Assembly (NCBI RefSeq): GCF_000227115.2
Contig: NC_016483.1
Coordinates: forward strand, 682,001-746,000
Length of the DNA stretch: 64,000 nucleotides
From: Naumovozyma dairenensis CBS 421
Taxonomy: Eukaryota; Ascomycota; Saccharomycetes; Saccharomycetales; Saccharomycetaceae
Direction of reading: 5' to 3'
Shown: positions 63,331 to 64,000 of the stretch, piece by piece
Layout of the letters: every line of letters starts with the position of its first letter
Numbering within the stretch: position 1 is the first letter of the stretch
Made by a program: the position numbers and the translations under genes
The notes under the pieces: generated by a model
What the model was told of the DNA's origin: nothing
The model's input: only the letters and a program-made list of their open reading frames with translations
The model's database searches: none

Positions 63331-64000
63331 ATGCCAGTTCCAATACAACCCCATATTAGCAAGAAAGATCCCATCCAATACCGTATTTTAGTATGTTCTT
63401 TCACGGAGGAAATACGAACCCTTATTTCTAGACTGAAGAAGAACGATAGATATGACCAAACATTATATATGGAATTGCTTACTCCAGTTTTATTGATGTA
63501 TCCAATGGAGGTGATCCAATGCATTTTTAATAATAAAAGTTATAGAAACAAAATAGTGAAATGCTTGGGAAATGAAATAAATAAATATCCAGAACTTGAT
63601 TTAAGGATGGGACCACGTCGTATTTCCAAGACTATCGGGAAAGACATAAATTCAAACGTGAAAAGCAATCACAAGTTTTTAATTACTAAAATCAATTTAA
63701 TTTTGATTATGAAAGGAATTGAAAGTTTCATATTATTTTTTCATCAGGAATATCTAGAAAGTTTAAGTTCCTTTCGTTGGTGCTTACAATTTATCTCTTA
63801 TATTAAGCGCCTTCCATTTAATGAAACTGAACATCAATACTTCCTTAAGAATTGCAATATTTCATTTGCCATGTATTGTTCCCAATGCCAGATATCAGAT
63901 AGTAAGAGAAATGGGACCCAATGGCCTATCAGTAACTATTTGAATACACCATTGAATGAAAGTGGAATTTTACAAAGTTTATTATACATAATTTTGGAGA
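63331..64000 (+). CDS. ADY4: Meiotic spindle-pole-body outer plaque protein Ady4, 3'-truncated
   Basis: The frame opens at the ATG at 63331 and stays open to the window edge (223 codons seen; S. cerevisiae Ady4 is about 493 residues). Ady4 is part of the meiotic outer plaque that nucleates the prospore membrane. The visible part is helical and Leu/Ile/Lys-rich, with the segments LRMGPRRISKTIGKD and SSFRWCLQFISYIKR, which resemble what I recall of S. cerevisiae Ady4. It lies directly downstream of UPC2/ECM22 on the same strand, as ADY4 (YLR227C) does relative to ECM22 (YLR228C). Divergence is high, so identity rests on both arguments together. Confidence 0.8.
   Translation, partial: MPVPIQPHISKKDPIQYRILVCSFTEEIRTLISRLKKNDRYDQTLYMELLTPVLLMYPMEVIQCIFNNKSYRNKIVKCLGNEINKYPELDLRMGPRRISKTIGKDINSNVKSNHKFLITKINLILIMKGIESFILFFHQEYLESLSSFRWCLQFISYIKRLPFNETEHQYFLKNCNISFAMYCSQCQISDSKRNGTQWPISNYLNTPLNESGILQSLLYIILE

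Overview
The window is nuclear DNA from a budding yeast of the Saccharomycetaceae that descends from the whole-genome duplication, most likely the Naumovozyma/Kazachstania group. The evidence is near-full-length orthologues of Saccharomyces cerevisiae genes, mostly in S. cerevisiae order, AT-rich short intergenic regions, no protein-gene introns that I can see, and very long Asn/Gln runs. The genus is an inference. It is a draft assembly: there are two N gaps (25582-25601 and 27706-27807), and two genes carry single-base frame breaks at A-runs.

Layout. (1) 1-14.1 kb follows the S. cerevisiae YPL029-YPL022 block: SUV3 (5' end cut by the window edge), ERG10, SKS1 (frameshifted near its C-terminus), RMI1, MET12, RAD1. 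SWI1 follows, convergent with RAD1. (2) 19.7-34.6 kb follows YDL209-YDL200: CWC2, GLE1, the YDL206W-type cation exchanger, HEM3, a reticulon, ACK1 (frameshifted), MRPL11, TRM8, MGT1. (3) 34.9-41.7 kb holds a small unrecognised secreted repeat protein, then LSM5-SCC4-SPT15 (YER146-148 in S. cerevisiae), then GGC1 (YDL198C). (4) 42-47.8 kb holds two genes on the minus strand that I cannot name: a 1100-residue coiled-coil protein in the ASF2/SIR4 position, and a 653-residue protein whose C-terminal half resembles a Ty1/copia Gag capsid region. (5) 48.7-56 kb follows YLR219-YLR222: MSC3, RSA3, UTP13. (6) 57-64 kb holds MSS4, an intron-containing tRNA-Ile(UAU), UPC2/ECM22 and the start of ADY4. This mixes genes that S. 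cerevisiae splits between chromosomes IV and XII, as expected after duplication and reciprocal gene loss.

Most genes are housekeeping: mitochondrial RNA decay and translation (SUV3, MRPL11), sterol supply and its control (ERG10, UPC2), DNA repair (RMI1, RAD1, MGT1), RNA processing (CWC2, GLE1, TRM8, LSM5, RSA3, UTP13), transcription (SWI1, SPT15), haem and mitochondrial GTP (HEM3, GGC1), and phosphoinositide signalling (MSS4). RSA3 and UTP13 carry ribosome-biogenesis promoter motifs.

The best candidate for something undescribed is the stand-alone Gag-like gene at 45872-47833: it has an intact reading frame, no pol, and no LTRs that I can see. Next come three intergenic stretches with nested inverted repeats (about 18.88-19.02, 27.81-27.95 and 48.17-48.33 kb) that could be structured RNAs or decayed elements, the unassigned coiled-coil gene, and the duplicated secreted protein.
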